Source of the DNA: Eretmocerus hayati
Taxonomy: Eukaryota; Arthropoda; Insecta; Hymenoptera; Aphelinidae
Assembly (NCBI GenBank): GCA_029851415.1
Contig: CM056742.1
Location: 54,724,954 to 54,788,953 of the forward strand
Length of the DNA stretch: 64,000 nucleotides
Direction of reading: 5' to 3'
A model generated the notes under the pieces. That model searched no databases. It was not told the origin of the DNA and worked only from the letters and a program-made list of their open reading frames with translations. This document shows positions 1 through 10,320 of the stretch, in pieces. Each line of letters begins with the position of its first letter. The first letter of the stretch is position 1. Made by a program: the position numbers and the translations under genes.

Positions 1-335
1 ATCGTAATTTTTTTCGTCGCAACATTCGCAAGAAAATGTGACTCAAAAATGATGAATAACATCACACCATAGACGCTGCGTATACAATGTCGTTCATTCA
101 TTACTCCATTCTGACTATAAATACTCTAAATTGAGAAATTAGCACTTACCAACCATTCCGAATTCCTTATTTCGTCGCCCCCGACGAAGGAAAACACGTC
201 CCCATTTAAGAATGCATTGGGAGAACAATGGGAGGTGTTTTTCTTCTTTGGGGGCGACGATTTCATATATCAGACGAGAACACTATTATATTCGTCAGAT
301 ATTGAGAATTTTCGAGGAATTCTAAAACCCTAAAC
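1..335. other. Left flank of the LTR unit, with a small hairpin
   Basis: This is AT-rich non-coding DNA outside the LTR element. Imperfect inverted arms at about 167-203 and 229-266 share the CGTCGCCCCC / GGGGGCGACG core and would fold into a short hairpin, which suggests a small MITE remnant. Bases 332-335 (AAAC) are the left copy of the target-site duplication of the large LTR unit. I see no gene. Confidence 0.6.
332..335. repeat. Left target-site duplication AAAC
   Basis: AAAC directly precedes the left LTR and matches AAAC at 33280-33283 directly after the right LTR. A 4-bp duplication is usual for Ty3/gypsy integrases. It is short, so chance is possible, but it coincides with both predicted LTR ends. 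Confidence 0.75.
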
Positions 336-1144
336 TGTGACGGCTGATAGTTAAATGCCTAGGAATTAGCCGCACATGCTGGGCAAGGTGCAATACCCAG
401 CAGATTTGATTAAATTGAATAGATGCTGCAACTCTGCATGCTGCTGGATCTGCTGCTGCTTTGCGCGCGAGAGAGATGGGGAATCGAGCGCCAAAATGAT
501 GACACAAGAGTTAAACGGGAGCCAGATGGGCATATTCATTCAACTGTAAAAAGAACATGGTGCATAGAGTGCACTCAATCGCACGAACACGGAGAGAGCA
601 ATTGAGGGTGAAGCCCAAAGAGAGAGAGAATAATTATCGGCTCGCACTTACAGGTGTAGAATTGGCGGCAATCGCACGCTCGCTGATCGGCCGCTCCGAA
701 TAACGTGGTCGTCCGGATGATCTGGACTCGATGTCGTCCGCAGGACACGTCGAGGACAACGGCCAGGAAGTCGCACGGAAGCACGCAAAAAAGCTCGTCC
801 AGGTGTCGGGAAGCTGGTGACCCACGCACGATGAGGGCGCAAAAAACTACACACTTCGGGTGCAAATTAACACGCGGGACGTCTGCTCTCAAGCGCGGGC
901 GAGAGAAGTCTAGATTTATGGCGCGCGCAATGCCAGCTGATTGATGATGATGGGTGCGCGAGGGGAACGGTGCGGTGAAACTACCAATGACTCGCGCTAT
1001 CTCTCTCTCTCTCTAACGCAAAACTACTTACAACTCTCTCCTCGGATGTTCTGCTACAGCTGGAAAGGGCTATCAATACATTATTACATGATGATCAGAC
1101 AGGAGAGAGAAATGATGGTTGAGAATATCCTCTCAACCGTCACA
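336..1144 (-). repeat. 3' LTR of the giant element (left copy)
   Basis: About 809 bp, with TGTGACGG...CCGTCACA ends. It matches 32465-33279 almost throughout. Differences cluster in the first 270 bp, and a (CT)n run near 1000 differs in length. The many small ORFs here are not genes. On the minus strand the LTR follows the polypurine tract, so it is the downstream LTR. Confidence 0.9.
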
Positions 1145-1155
1145 CCCCTCCCCCC
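1145..1155 (-). other. Polypurine tract of the giant element
   Basis: On the minus strand this reads GGGGGGAGGGG and is followed at once by TGTGACGG of the LTR. That is the expected site for plus-strand DNA priming in reverse transcription. It fixes the element's orientation and the inner edge of the left LTR. Confidence 0.85.
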
Positions 1156-2115
1156 GACGCTGGTTAGCACGCCAGTGTACCAGCTCGAGGACTATCTCTC
1201 TCTGTCTGGGCTCAGATGGAGGAAAGTGTCTGACATGCATGACAAAAAGAAAATTGAGAAAAATCAAATTTTAGAAAATTAAATTGAAAAGTATTATAAT
1301 GGTAATTCACCTTCCAAATATTCGAAGATGGGGTAGATTTCTTGAATAATTGAGTATTACTGGTTGAAAATGAACCACTCTATTGCTCTCTGTACAAAAG
1401 ACTCATTTCTAACATCCATCCATTCTGTACAAAAATAAATGATTTCGTACGTATTTTCGTACGTGATTAGACACCTTTGGTCTCTGACAACAAAATTTAT
1501 CAAAAAGTATCCAAAAAATAATGAAAAATATTTGTACTTCTATCGTATGACTAGACTGTTTAGTCTCTTTTGATTGAAGTGAACTGGAATTAACTATAAT
1601 GAAAAATTATCCAAAACGGACGTAAAGGTTTACAAAAATATCCTGATCAAAGGATTTCTGAAATATTACTAGTCATGTGCATAACAATGATTGGTACTTA
1701 AGCTACATAATGGAAACATTTTGGAAAATAAAATAGAAAAACTTACTCAGGTCTCAAAACTGACAAATAAATTCGTACGTAATGTACTTCAAATCAAAGG
1801 CTAATCGGTCGTGAACCTTACACTTTGAATGTAAGAAAGAACGTTAATGGTGATCGGCCGTAGACCTGATTTTAAAGAAAAGCACACTCGGCCGTAAGCC
1901 TCACTTTACTCAAGTAAACTCGAAATTACTTACTTACTAGGTTCATTCATCCATCCTTGTACCACACACTTCGATTAAGAAGCTATTGTACACATTTGAA
2001 TGAATTCGATTCAAGATATCAATAAAACTGAATAAGTTCGAAATATAGAAAAGTAGAAAAGTCCACAAGAATATTCAAAACTTACAAATACGAAAGAAAC
2101 TATGGAAATTTTTCT
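1156..2115 (-). other. 3' untranslated region of the giant element
   Basis: AT-rich sequence between the stop of ORF3 and the polypurine tract. No coding region is visible. At about 1803-1905 a short phrase of the type tcggccgtaagcct occurs three times, suggesting a decayed small tandem repeat. Confidence 0.6.
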
Positions 2116-3120
2116 TTACGAACGAGACCCACGTAGAACGTGCATGTCCAGGTTGTAACATTCCCTGGGGTCTCGAACGTCCACTGCACCACACACTGGG
2201 CAGTGTGGATGGTCATCATAGCGGAGAGCACTCTGGTGACGACGTCGGAATCGGCCTAAGCGACTTTGTGCGAACGAAGCGTTGGTCCTGGCTATGGCAA
2301 GTTCTTCGGCCGTAGCCTTCTTTAAACGCTCTTCAGTTCGACGACGGCGAGCTATCTCCCTCTCCAATTCAGCAATTCTGTCTCGCTCCAATTGCTGGAG
2401 CCGTTGACGCTCGATTTCTAATCTTCGTCTTTCCTCTCTCTGACGAATCACTTCCATCACTGCCTTTCTCTCTTCCCTTGCATTTTTCACATAGGTTAGA
2501 TCTTTTCCAAACACAGCTGGATCAGCCAACCCGTAAATTTGATCATAACGATCACACAAGTGGAACATATCTTTTTCCAATTTAACCAGGTGTTCGGTTG
2601 TGTCTCGATGATCGTTAATTAGGCTTTTGACGAATCTAACGAAAGCGTCATGTTCTTCGTCCCATTCGTCATAGTTAGGAGGTCGGACGAGATTTTGTCC
2701 ATTTTCGGACGATCCACCTGCGGCTGAGTCCGCATCGGACGGAAGTCCACATTGTCCTGGTTTTTCGGACGTTAAATTTTCATTGTCCACCTGATCGGAC
2801 GAATTTGGTTTGTCCACGGGATCGGACGGCAAAGCAGCGTTATTGTCCACCACGGACGCAGGTGTTGGTTGTTGTGCAGCGATGGTATTCACAGTTGCCG
2901 AAGTTGAGGCTGGTGTTGAGTCGGGTAAAGTGACGCTCATTAGGGTAGTGCTAAGACCATCGACAGAGGGCACGTAGATGGCATGTGCAGCTGGACCGAT
3001 TGGCCGACCGGTTTCCAGCTCCCTCTGAAGTTGATCTTCCCTAATAACGCCAGCCGAAGCCTTTTGAATGGGCTCCTGCTGCTGCTCCTCCTCTTTTATA
3101 TTTTCTGCTGCATCAGCCAT
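2116..3120 (-). CDS. Intact ORF3 of the LTR element: coiled-coil protein with a C-terminal zinc-binding-like motif
   Basis: A 334-aa ORF between the integrase tail and the polypurine tract, where some retroelements carry env or an accessory gene. The N-terminal half is acidic and low-complexity (Ser, Asp, Pro, Gln). Residues about 150-205 look globular. Residues about 210-285 are an Arg/Glu-rich heptad-like coiled coil. The C-terminus holds HCPVCG, then a Cys and a His in the pattern C-x2-C...C...H, which may bind zinc. No signal peptide or membrane segment is visible, so it is not a typical Env. It is the only long ORF of the element without a stop, while gag and pol are broken many times. 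The ATG follows a splice-acceptor-like tract (see 3124-3148), so it may be made from a spliced mRNA. I do not recognise the family. Confidence 0.75.
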   Translation of the reverse strand: MADAAENIKEEEQQQEPIQKASAGVIREDQLQRELETGRPIGPAAHAIYVPSVDGLSTTLMSVTLPDSTPASTSATVNTIAAQQPTPASVVDNNAALPSDPVDKPNSSDQVDNENLTSEKPGQCGLPSDADSAAGGSSENGQNLVRPPNYDEWDEEHDAFVRFVKSLINDHRDTTEHLVKLEKDMFHLCDRYDQIYGLADPAVFGKDLTYVKNAREERKAVMEVIRQREERRRLEIERQRLQQLERDRIAELEREIARRRRTEERLKKATAEELAIARTNASFAQSRLGRFRRRHQSALRYDDHPHCPVCGAVDVRDPRECYNLDMHVLRGSRS

Positions 3121-3123
3121 GAT

Positions 3124-3148
3124 CCTGCGACAAACAGAACAAAGCGTG
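3124..3148 (-). promoter_or_regulatory. Possible splice acceptor upstream of ORF3
   Basis: On the minus strand a pyrimidine-rich run reads TTTGTTCTGTTTGTCGCAG and is followed four bases later by the ORF3 ATG. This matches an insect 3' splice site and would allow a subgenomic spliced mRNA, as is known for env of errantiviruses. The donor is not identified. Confidence 0.45.
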
Positions 3149-3165
3149 CGTCGTCTTTTTTGTTC

Positions 3166-4900
3166 TCAATCCTCATGCAAAAGAGGTAAAAAAAAACAAA
3201 AAAAATTGTCAGCGAAAATAACGAAAGCACACATGTTCGCCTGACGACGACTCGCTCGTGTCCTAATCGGTGATGATTCCGCGACCGGTTCATCAACTTT
3301 TTTCTTTACCGAGCCTTTCGGCCGACCACGTTTCCTTTTAGGAACTTCTTCTGGTGGTGGTTCTTCACTTGGTTCGCTAACAGATATTGATCTGTTGATT
3401 GACGGCGCAAATTTTACATTTTTCTTACGGACGAGTTATTGCGTTTTTCGCGGTCGCCCTACTTTACGCTTTTTTGAACTTATTTCTACGGTTGGCGCAA
3501 CTAACCTATTCGCGGATCGGAGCTCACGCACTCTTCCCTCGTCGTCCATCGATGTATCTTTCGCTGGAATGGCAGTCGATTCGTTGGGCGTGGGTTCCTC
3601 CTGTGGTTCCTCTCCGTCGATGTAAGGTTTCAAGTCCTTGACGTGTACTTTGCCGGACGGGTTGCCTGACTTATCGGCTACTTCATATACATTCGAGCCT
3701 AGTCGAGCGGTGATTACGAATTCACCGTCGAATCTTGGTACAAGCTTTCCCGAAATGCCTTGAGCTTGAGCTGACTGTACATGGTTGCGTTTCCACACCG
3801 CATCTCCTATGTTGAATTGGACATCGCGTCGCTTAGCATTAAAATATTGAGCTTGTTTTTCGGTCGCTCGGCCGGAGTTGTCGGCTGCGACTAAGTGCAC
3901 TTCTGGCAATCGAAGCATTCGTTTCTGCCATTCTTTCTACGACCGTGTAAGCTCTTGCTGTACGGACGCTTGTTCAATTAGACGTTTCATGTTCTTGGGG
4001 GGTGTCGGATTCCTTCCGTAATTTAGGAAAGCTGGACTCATTCTCGTCGATTCCTGGACAGCCGAATTATACGCGAGGGTGAGCTCGTGGATGTGCTCAT
4101 CCCAGCGACTATGTTTCTCTTCAAGATATGCTATTATCGCTGTTTTCAACGTGCGATTAATTCTTTCCACCGGATTCCCTTGGGGCGAATAAGGTGCCAA
4201 GGTCATATGTTCTATTCCCCTTTCTTCCAAGAACTTGTCAATAATTTTATTGAAATATTCAGATCCATTGTCGGACAAGAATGTTTCTGGCGCTCCATAG
4301 CGCAAAATTATGTATCTCTCTAATGCTTTTCTTACCGATTGTGCATTGGCTTTTCGGACGGGTACGCATTCTATCCATCGTGTGGACAGGTCCATGAATA
4401 CAAGAAGATATTCGTTACCATGAACGCTGCGAGGAAATACGCACGTATCAGCCGCTACAAGTTGCCATGGTCGTGATATTGCCCGTTTGCCCATAAGGCC
4501 TGCTGGAGCAAGTTGTTCTACTTTGCACTGTTAGCAGACTGTGCATTTTCTTACAAATGACGCAACATCTTGATAAAGTGTTGGCCAGAAATAATAGAGA
4601 GACACACGCTTGTGTGTTTTGAATCGTCCGAAGTGTCCTGCCGTTACTTCTTGGTGGCATTCTTGAAGGACTTTCAAACGTTTTTCTTTGGGGAGCACAA
4701 GCTTCCACCCATCGTCGTCTGAATGGAAGTCATCGAGCAACTCGTTCGGCTTGTAGTGATACAGCTGATCGCCGACAATCTTCCAGTTCGGAAACACTTT
4801 CGGTCGCTGGTGAACTTCTTCAAATTTATCTTTGTACCATTTTTCGTCGGTCGATTCGACCAAGTTTACAGCAGCAATTGTAGCTGTGTTTTCTTCTTCC
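3166..4900 (-). pseudogene. pol: Integrase region of pol (zinc domain, DDE core, C-terminal tail with two AT-hooks)
   Basis: Inserts retroelement cDNA into the genome. The N-terminal HHCC domain starts near 4660 (GHFG, then KCTVC) and is cut by a TAA at 4531-4533 inside its CxxC. The core holds an Asp in AADTC, an Asp in LSDNGSE and a Glu in NPVERINR. By my count 34 residues separate the second Asp and the Glu, close to the usual 35. A TAG at 3937-3939 follows the core. The C-terminal domain (GDAVWKRNH ... VHVKDLKPY) resembles the chromatin-contact module of Ty3-like integrases. Its tail holds AT-hook-like KRKVGRPRK, a TAA at 3436-3438, then in the same frame a second hook, KRKRGRPKG, before the final TGA at 3166-3168. 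Three in-frame stops make it inactive as it stands. Confidence 0.85.
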
Positions 4901-4914
4901 GCTCCTTCGAACAT

Positions 4915-5580
4915 TCGAGACAGGCAGTCCGGTACGACATTCTTTGTGCCTGGTCGATGTTCTACGGTGAAATCTTGGTCTTGTAATTCGAGAGCCCAGC
5001 GTGCTAATCGTCCGGAAGAGTTTTTTGGGTTACGAATCCACTGCAAACTGCTGTGGTCCGTGATAACCTTGAATTTGTATCCTTCGATGTACGGACGAAA
5101 TTTGCGTATCGCCCATAGAACTCCAAGGCATTCACGTTCTATATTTACGTTCTTGTCGCGTGAGTACGCGACTAGCGAACTCTACGGGGCGCTCTTCTCC
5201 ATCAACGACTTGTACAAGTACGGCTCCCAACCCGGTATTGCTTGCGTCCGGCTGGACTTGAAATTCGAGTTGGTGGTTAGGTCTTGACAACACTGGAGTT
5301 ATTGCTAACATAATTTTGATGCGGTCGAAAGCTGCCTGTTGCTCCTCACCCCACGTAAAAGGTGCACTCTTTTTTGTGAGTCGAGTGAGCGGTTCTGCGA
5401 CCGTGGCGAAATCATCAAGGAATTTTCGATACCAAGATGCCATGCCAAGGAAGCTTTGCAATTGTTTGACCGTTTTTGGTGGTGGATATTCCACAATGGG
5501 TTTAATCTTTTCTGGATCCGGACGAAATCCGTCACGATTAACCAAGACACCTAAGTATTTCACTTCATCCTTGCAGAAAT
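4915..5580 (-). pseudogene. pol: RNase H region of pol
   Basis: Degrades the RNA of RNA-DNA hybrids during reverse transcription. The first part carries the connection and the start of RNase H (QPDASNTGLGAVL, then EFASRVLTRQERKY). The second carries ITDHSSLQW and the end of the domain (CLSRM). A frameshift near 5145 separates them, and another near 5590 separates this region from RT. It lies between RT and integrase, the Ty3/gypsy order. Confidence 0.85.
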
Positions 5581-5589
5581 GACTTTTTC

Positions 5590-6585
5590 TCAGTTGATCG
5601 TTAATCCAGCTGCTGCGATACGTTTTAAAATAATTTCAAGGATCTCCAAATGTTTTTCAAACGTATCTGTCACAATGATGATATCGTCAAGGTAAGAGAA
5701 CGCGTAAGGCTCTAAGTCTGGACCGATTATATCATCTATTAGTGTTTGAAAGGTAGCTGGACCATTACAGACCCCATACGGTAATCTTGTGAACTCAAAT
5801 AATCCCATCCCTGGAACTACGAATGCTGTAAAATGGCGGCTGTCCTTTTTAAGGGGGATTTGGAAACATGCTGAGCTCAAGTCCAGGGTACTGATGTATT
5901 TTGCATTCTGGAGCTTCCTCAAAATAGCGTCCATACTATACGGCAAAGGATAAGCATTTTTCTTGGTGACGCTATTTAATTTTCGATAATTTACACAAAA
6001 GCGAATTTCACCATTTGCCTTCCGTACCATCACGACTGGGCTTGACCACGCACTGGTTGATTTGACTATGATTCCGGCTGCCAGCATTTTCCGAACCTGT
6101 TCGTGCATTTTATCCTCGATCTTTCTAGAAACGGGGTAATATTTTTGCTTGATCGGTCGACAAGATTCGACCTCGATCTCATGCTCGATTCGGTCGGTTA
6201 AACCTATTGCTGGACCGTTTACAATTAAGTTCCTTCCTAGTACTCCTCCTAAAATTCCACGCTGCTTGTTGGTTATGTCGGCAATACCAATCGATGGTAG
6301 CGATGCGGTGCTAAAGTCACCCTGGGTAGCAAACTCGACTGAGAAGGGGTCTGACGGGCCCTTGTCACCCTTCACGGTCATTGTACTACTTTCAGGTACT
6401 AAAATTGCATTGAATTGGAGTGCAAAATCTGCGCCCAAGATTAAATCACAGGCTAATTTCTCATAAATAAATGTTGAGATTTCTTTGCGAATTACTGCTA
6501 CCTGTATCGGTGATTTGGCGTACGCTACCGGTCGCGCTAATTCGCCTGTTGCTAATTTGCAGTATGGACCACGATACGGTACCAC
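5590..6585 (-). pseudogene. pol: Reverse transcriptase region of pol
   Basis: RNA-dependent DNA polymerase of a Ty3/gypsy-type element. Visible motifs in order: an RT N-terminal region ending in KMLAAGIIVKSTSAWSSPVV, RFCVNYRKLN, LDLSSACFQIPL, GLFEFTRLPYGVCNGPATFQ and the catalytic FSYLDDIII (YxDD). The RT core itself is open throughout. It shares a frame with the protease ORF and is separated from it by one TAA at 6607-6609. A one-base frameshift near 5590 leads into the RNase H part. Confidence 0.9.
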
Positions 6586-6606
6586 ACGTGCACCAACTTC
6601 AGCTGC

Positions 6607-6885
6607 TTATTGCAGACTAATCGGCCCAACAGCTGATCGGGAAGCTCCCGTGTCGTAGAGGGCACGAGTGCGAGCTTCCCCAATGCCTGCCTTGAGCCAC
6701 CAACGAGGATGATCGCCCAGGGGCTCTTCGCTATCGGACGCGTCTGCGGGTTCCACCTCTGCGGAATATAGACCTGGTTTCGGGCCATCTGATGACTCGT
6801 CGGCCGATGAACCAGAGGCCATACTCGGTGGAGCAGGAGTGGTAGTGACCTCGTCTACGCACTCCCGCTGTCTTTTACTGAACAT
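6607..6885 (-). pseudogene. pol: Aspartic protease region of pol
   Basis: Retroelement protease that cuts Gag-Pol. It carries the catalytic D-T-G in LYDTGASRS. The C-terminal half of the domain continues past a TAA at 6607-6609 (a LILGAD-like segment lies in the next open stretch). This frame overlaps the end of gag (TAG at 6855-6857) and is displaced by -1, so a natural -1 frameshift between gag and pol is plausible. I see no classic slippery heptamer. Confidence 0.75.
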
Positions 6886-8913
6886 TCAGGACAGTCTTTC
6901 TTGGTATATCCAGGCCATGAACAATTCCAGCAAATACGATGAGCTGGGCCTGGTCCTTTTTCTTTCCCTTTGTTATGATCACTCTTGATGACAGGCGTAA
7001 TCTTCGGCCGGGCGGCCCGTGATCTCGTCGATGTTGTCTTCGCCTCCTCTCCGGCTGATGTTGATGTTTGTTTGGCCGCTGGTGCAGCCTGAGCAGCTGA
7101 TTGGCCAGGTGGTTTCCAATTTTAAAATTTGTTATCCACAATTTGTCCAACTGCTTTTTTAATTTGTGCTAACGTCAGAGAAGATTCGGACGATTTTTGC
7201 ACTGGGGCAGTTGCCACTGATAATATTGGCTTCAGACCTTCTGTCAGAGCTGTTTGAATTGATTCGACCAGATCGGTCGGTTCCAAAGACATCGCTGCAG
7301 CCGCTGGCTGTAATGGCGTAGTCTTGGGTTTTTCTTCTTTCTTCGGCGGTTTATATGCCAAATCTGGTAGTAAAGATTTTTCTGGTTCTGGTGGAGGTCT
7401 GTAGAACCGTTGATTATCTCGGATGTGCTCCGCTTCTCTTGCTAGAGAAATAAGCGAGTCAATGTCAGTCACGTTATCTCTCGGGATCCATTGTTGTAAT
7501 TCTGGAAGTAAATTTCTGTAGAGCAATCCAATCTTTTGGTCCAAACTTCACGGGGTTTCAAATTTATTCATAATTGCCATCAGTCGAGTGATATAATCTC
7601 GGGCTCTTTCTTCTTTACCTTGAGTCCTAGACTCAGCTTCTCGCAGGAGCATGTGCTGAAAATGCTTATCTGGACCGTAACACTTCATTGGGTCACTCTT
7701 GAATTGTGACCATGTCGACCATCTTTCCCTTGACTGTCGATACCACTCAAGAGCGACACCGGATAGCAGTTCAGTCAGCGCATTCATCAAATCGGTATCC
7801 GTCATATCCGCCAGGGCTTTACACTCGTCGACTCTCTTGAGAAATTCCTCGACATTTCCATTTTCGCCTGAAAAGGTCAATTTCCACTGTCGGACGGTTT
7901 TTCCGACGTCAAACGTCTGATTCCATGTTGACGTACCCCTCCCCCAGCCACTCGTTCTATCTGGCTGTGTTGATGTGGGGGGTACTTGTTGATTGTCGGT
8001 CGAAAGATTTCCATTTCGACCACTGTTCATTTGGGTATTTACTGCATGATTCATTTTGGTGTGAATCACCCAACGTACTACGTTCGGTATAGTAATAATT
8101 AGTGAACGTATCTTGCAAGTTCACTCGTCTTCTTTGCTGTTCATCCGGGTTCGACTGTTGAGGAACAAAGATTGGCGCGGATGTCGCAAGTCCATGTGTC
8201 AACCTCGTGCTGCTTGCAAAATTATTCGCTTTGTCAAGCTGCTGTAATTTCTTCTCAAGCTCCTTGCTGAGAAGATCTGCCCTCCTCCGGGATTCTCGGA
8301 GTAAGCTGATTTCTGTTCCTATTGCACGCGGGAGCTGCTCAATTGATCTATCCGGCATTGTACAGGTTACTGTTTCTAGGTATCTATTTGTTGTTGATGC
8401 GCTCGAGATTGGAGCCGTGAATACGGACGTTGTCCTTGTATTGTCGACGTAAGTCGCGTCGTGCGCACGTGTGTGCGTGCCGTTACTCATGTTGACTGGT
8501 TGGCCTGCTGATGGTAAAGTTGTTCTCGAAGTGGTGTTGCTTGGTGATGACTCTGGTTGATGCTCGATGATTGAAGAACTTGGAATGTTGTTCGTTGTAT
8601 TGATGAAATCTTCTTCGAGTGTCTGAGCTCGGATCGAACGCCACGCTTCTTCCACTACCTCATCTCGCAAAGCTAACCTATGAGATTTGAGGACCTCCTC
8701 ATCTTCGAACGCTGAATTCGGTGCAAAATCTGATGCGGAATATTCGCCTAAAAGACAACGCAAAAACCTGCTCGTCCAGACCGGCGCTCTATCGTCAGCG
8801 GCTAATTCTAACCTAGTTTACGTCGCGTAGTATTCTTCATCTGAAAGAGTTCCTATCCAAGCGGTTAAGTCAACCGTGTGTTTGACACTAACCATTGTCT
8901 CATCTGAAGCCAT
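6855..8913 (-). pseudogene. gag: Gag of the giant LTR element, broken by three stops and one frameshift
   Basis: Structural protein forming the retroelement particle. The likely start is ATG at 8911-8913. A TAA at 8818-8820 stops it after 31 codons. The same frame then runs on (Ser/Thr-rich, coiled-coil-like part near 8300) to 7957. A frameshift near 8075 leads to the conserved core (WKLTFSGENGNVEEFL ... LLSGVALEWYR), typical of the retrotransposon gag family. Further in-frame stops are TGA at 7548-7550 and TAA at 7122-7124. The nucleocapsid end holds CWNCSWPGYTKKDC, a CCHC knuckle whose histidine position is Tyr. The frame ends at TAG 6855-6857, overlapping the protease frame. Confidence 0.82.
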
Positions 8914-9690
8914 GATTTTAATTTAGAACTATTACAGAAAAAAGAGCAGTAAAAAAAATAAAGTTTTTTAAGTAAAAATTTTCCAAGAAATTACACTAAA
9001 AAAATTGAAAAATGATGAATGTACTGTTGCATGTACACTGATTGCACTTAATTTCGCAAAAAGAATCCAATATTCATTTCAATTAGACACATAAAAACGA
9101 AAAAATATCGATTTTCGTCAAAAATCGAAAAAATTTTGAGATTATGTTGTGATTGTATCCAAATCTACCTGATTCGGACGTATCTTGAGTCGGAACTCGA
9201 ATTTTGTCAAAATTTGTTAAAACAATTGCAATAACTTTTTAATTGTTTATTGAATCGCGAATTTGTTTATGGGGGTATTTCATACGGATCGTCCCATATA
9301 AAAACCCAGGTCAAACGCAATTTGTTTCTGATGACCCTGTAGGACACCTAATTTCCGAACATTTGAACCACCCTGTATATAATCGCTGAATATACTATAT
9401 ATATGTTCATACACATACTTCCGTACGTTTTCACACACATACGGGAACTTTACGATTTTTCGGACGATAATATGTACGGAAGTCCATGATTTGACCACAT
9501 TTTTCATGCAAAATTAACAACAATTTAATTTTACACTTGATTTTTTGCATAAAAAACAAACTACATTGAGCGATATTTATTGTTACTGATTTTGAGGCAA
9601 TTTTTCTAGTCAATTTCGGAAGAAAATGAGCAAATTTGCACTAATACAACGCGTCGATATTAAAAAATTCATGATAAAATTCTAGACAAT
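8914..9690 (-). other. Element leader next to gag
   Basis: AT-rich non-coding DNA between the gag start and the (TA)n tract. It would be the downstream part of the element's 5' untranslated leader, split from the PBS-proximal part (32140-32464) by the 22-kb insert. A CACCCTGTATA phrase near 9370 resembles ends of common insect repeats, but I cannot assign it. Confidence 0.5.
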
Positions 9691-9691
9691 C

Positions 9692-9790
<99 letters not shown>

Positions 9791-9895
9791 TATATATGTA
9801 TATATATACATATATACATATATATGATATATATGTATATATATACATATATACATATATATGTATATACATATACATGTATATGTATATATATA
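9690..9895. repeat. (TG)n/(TA)n microsatellite at the left edge of the insert
   Basis: A TG run followed by about 190 bp of TA with scattered G and C. The long Tyr-Ile ORFs across it are repeat artefacts. A similar tract flanks the other end of the insert. Confidence 0.95.
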
Positions 9896-10320
9896 TTTGT
9901 ATAGCTTCAGATTCTGGGATGCAAAATATACGTCATATATATTCATATTCCGGGACGCATAATTTGTTCCTTATAAAATTCTCGGCCTCGAAAATATTTC
10001 TGAAAAGTCCCGGAATTTGAAAAACGATACCTGTGGGGAGTCCCAGTATATAAGAAAGTTTCACGCATTGGATGGCCAAAATTCACATCACTTTCTCGGC
10101 CTTTTTATTTATTTTTTTATACTTTCCGGGACGTCCCAGTAATTGAGAAAATGTTGCAAAACACGGCCCAGAACTTATAAAAGATTAATGAACGGATTCC
10201 CAATGCTGTCTTCAGAAATTTTTAGAATTTCTGGGATTTTCTTCTTGTTTATTTCCATTTTCTGGGACGTCCCAGAATTTGGGATAACATGAAGAAAAGT
10301 CTCAGAATGCGAATAGTAGA
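9896..10320. repeat. Left subterminal motif cluster
   Basis: At least seven copies of a motif related to ttcYgggacgtcccagaatt occur on both strands (near 9911, 9946, 10006, 10040, 10124, 10226, 10256). The best copies contain the perfect palindrome TGGGACGTCCCA. Clusters like this often bind transposases in large DNA transposons. Here that role is inference. Confidence 0.65.

Noticed and set aside
575..892. LTR ORF of 105 codons found in both LTR copies
   Set aside because: Its duplication follows from the LTR repeat; it has no domain and overlaps other-frame ORFs of similar length.
2116..3120. ORF3 as an envelope gene
   Set aside because: No signal peptide, furin-like site or transmembrane segment is visible.
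3395..5582. Plus-strand ORFs of 70-150 codons across pol
   Set aside because: They are antisense shadows of the integrase and RNase H frames.
9690..9904. Tyr-Ile-rich proteins at the TA tracts
   Set aside because: Translation of a microsatellite. The same applies at 31845-32144.
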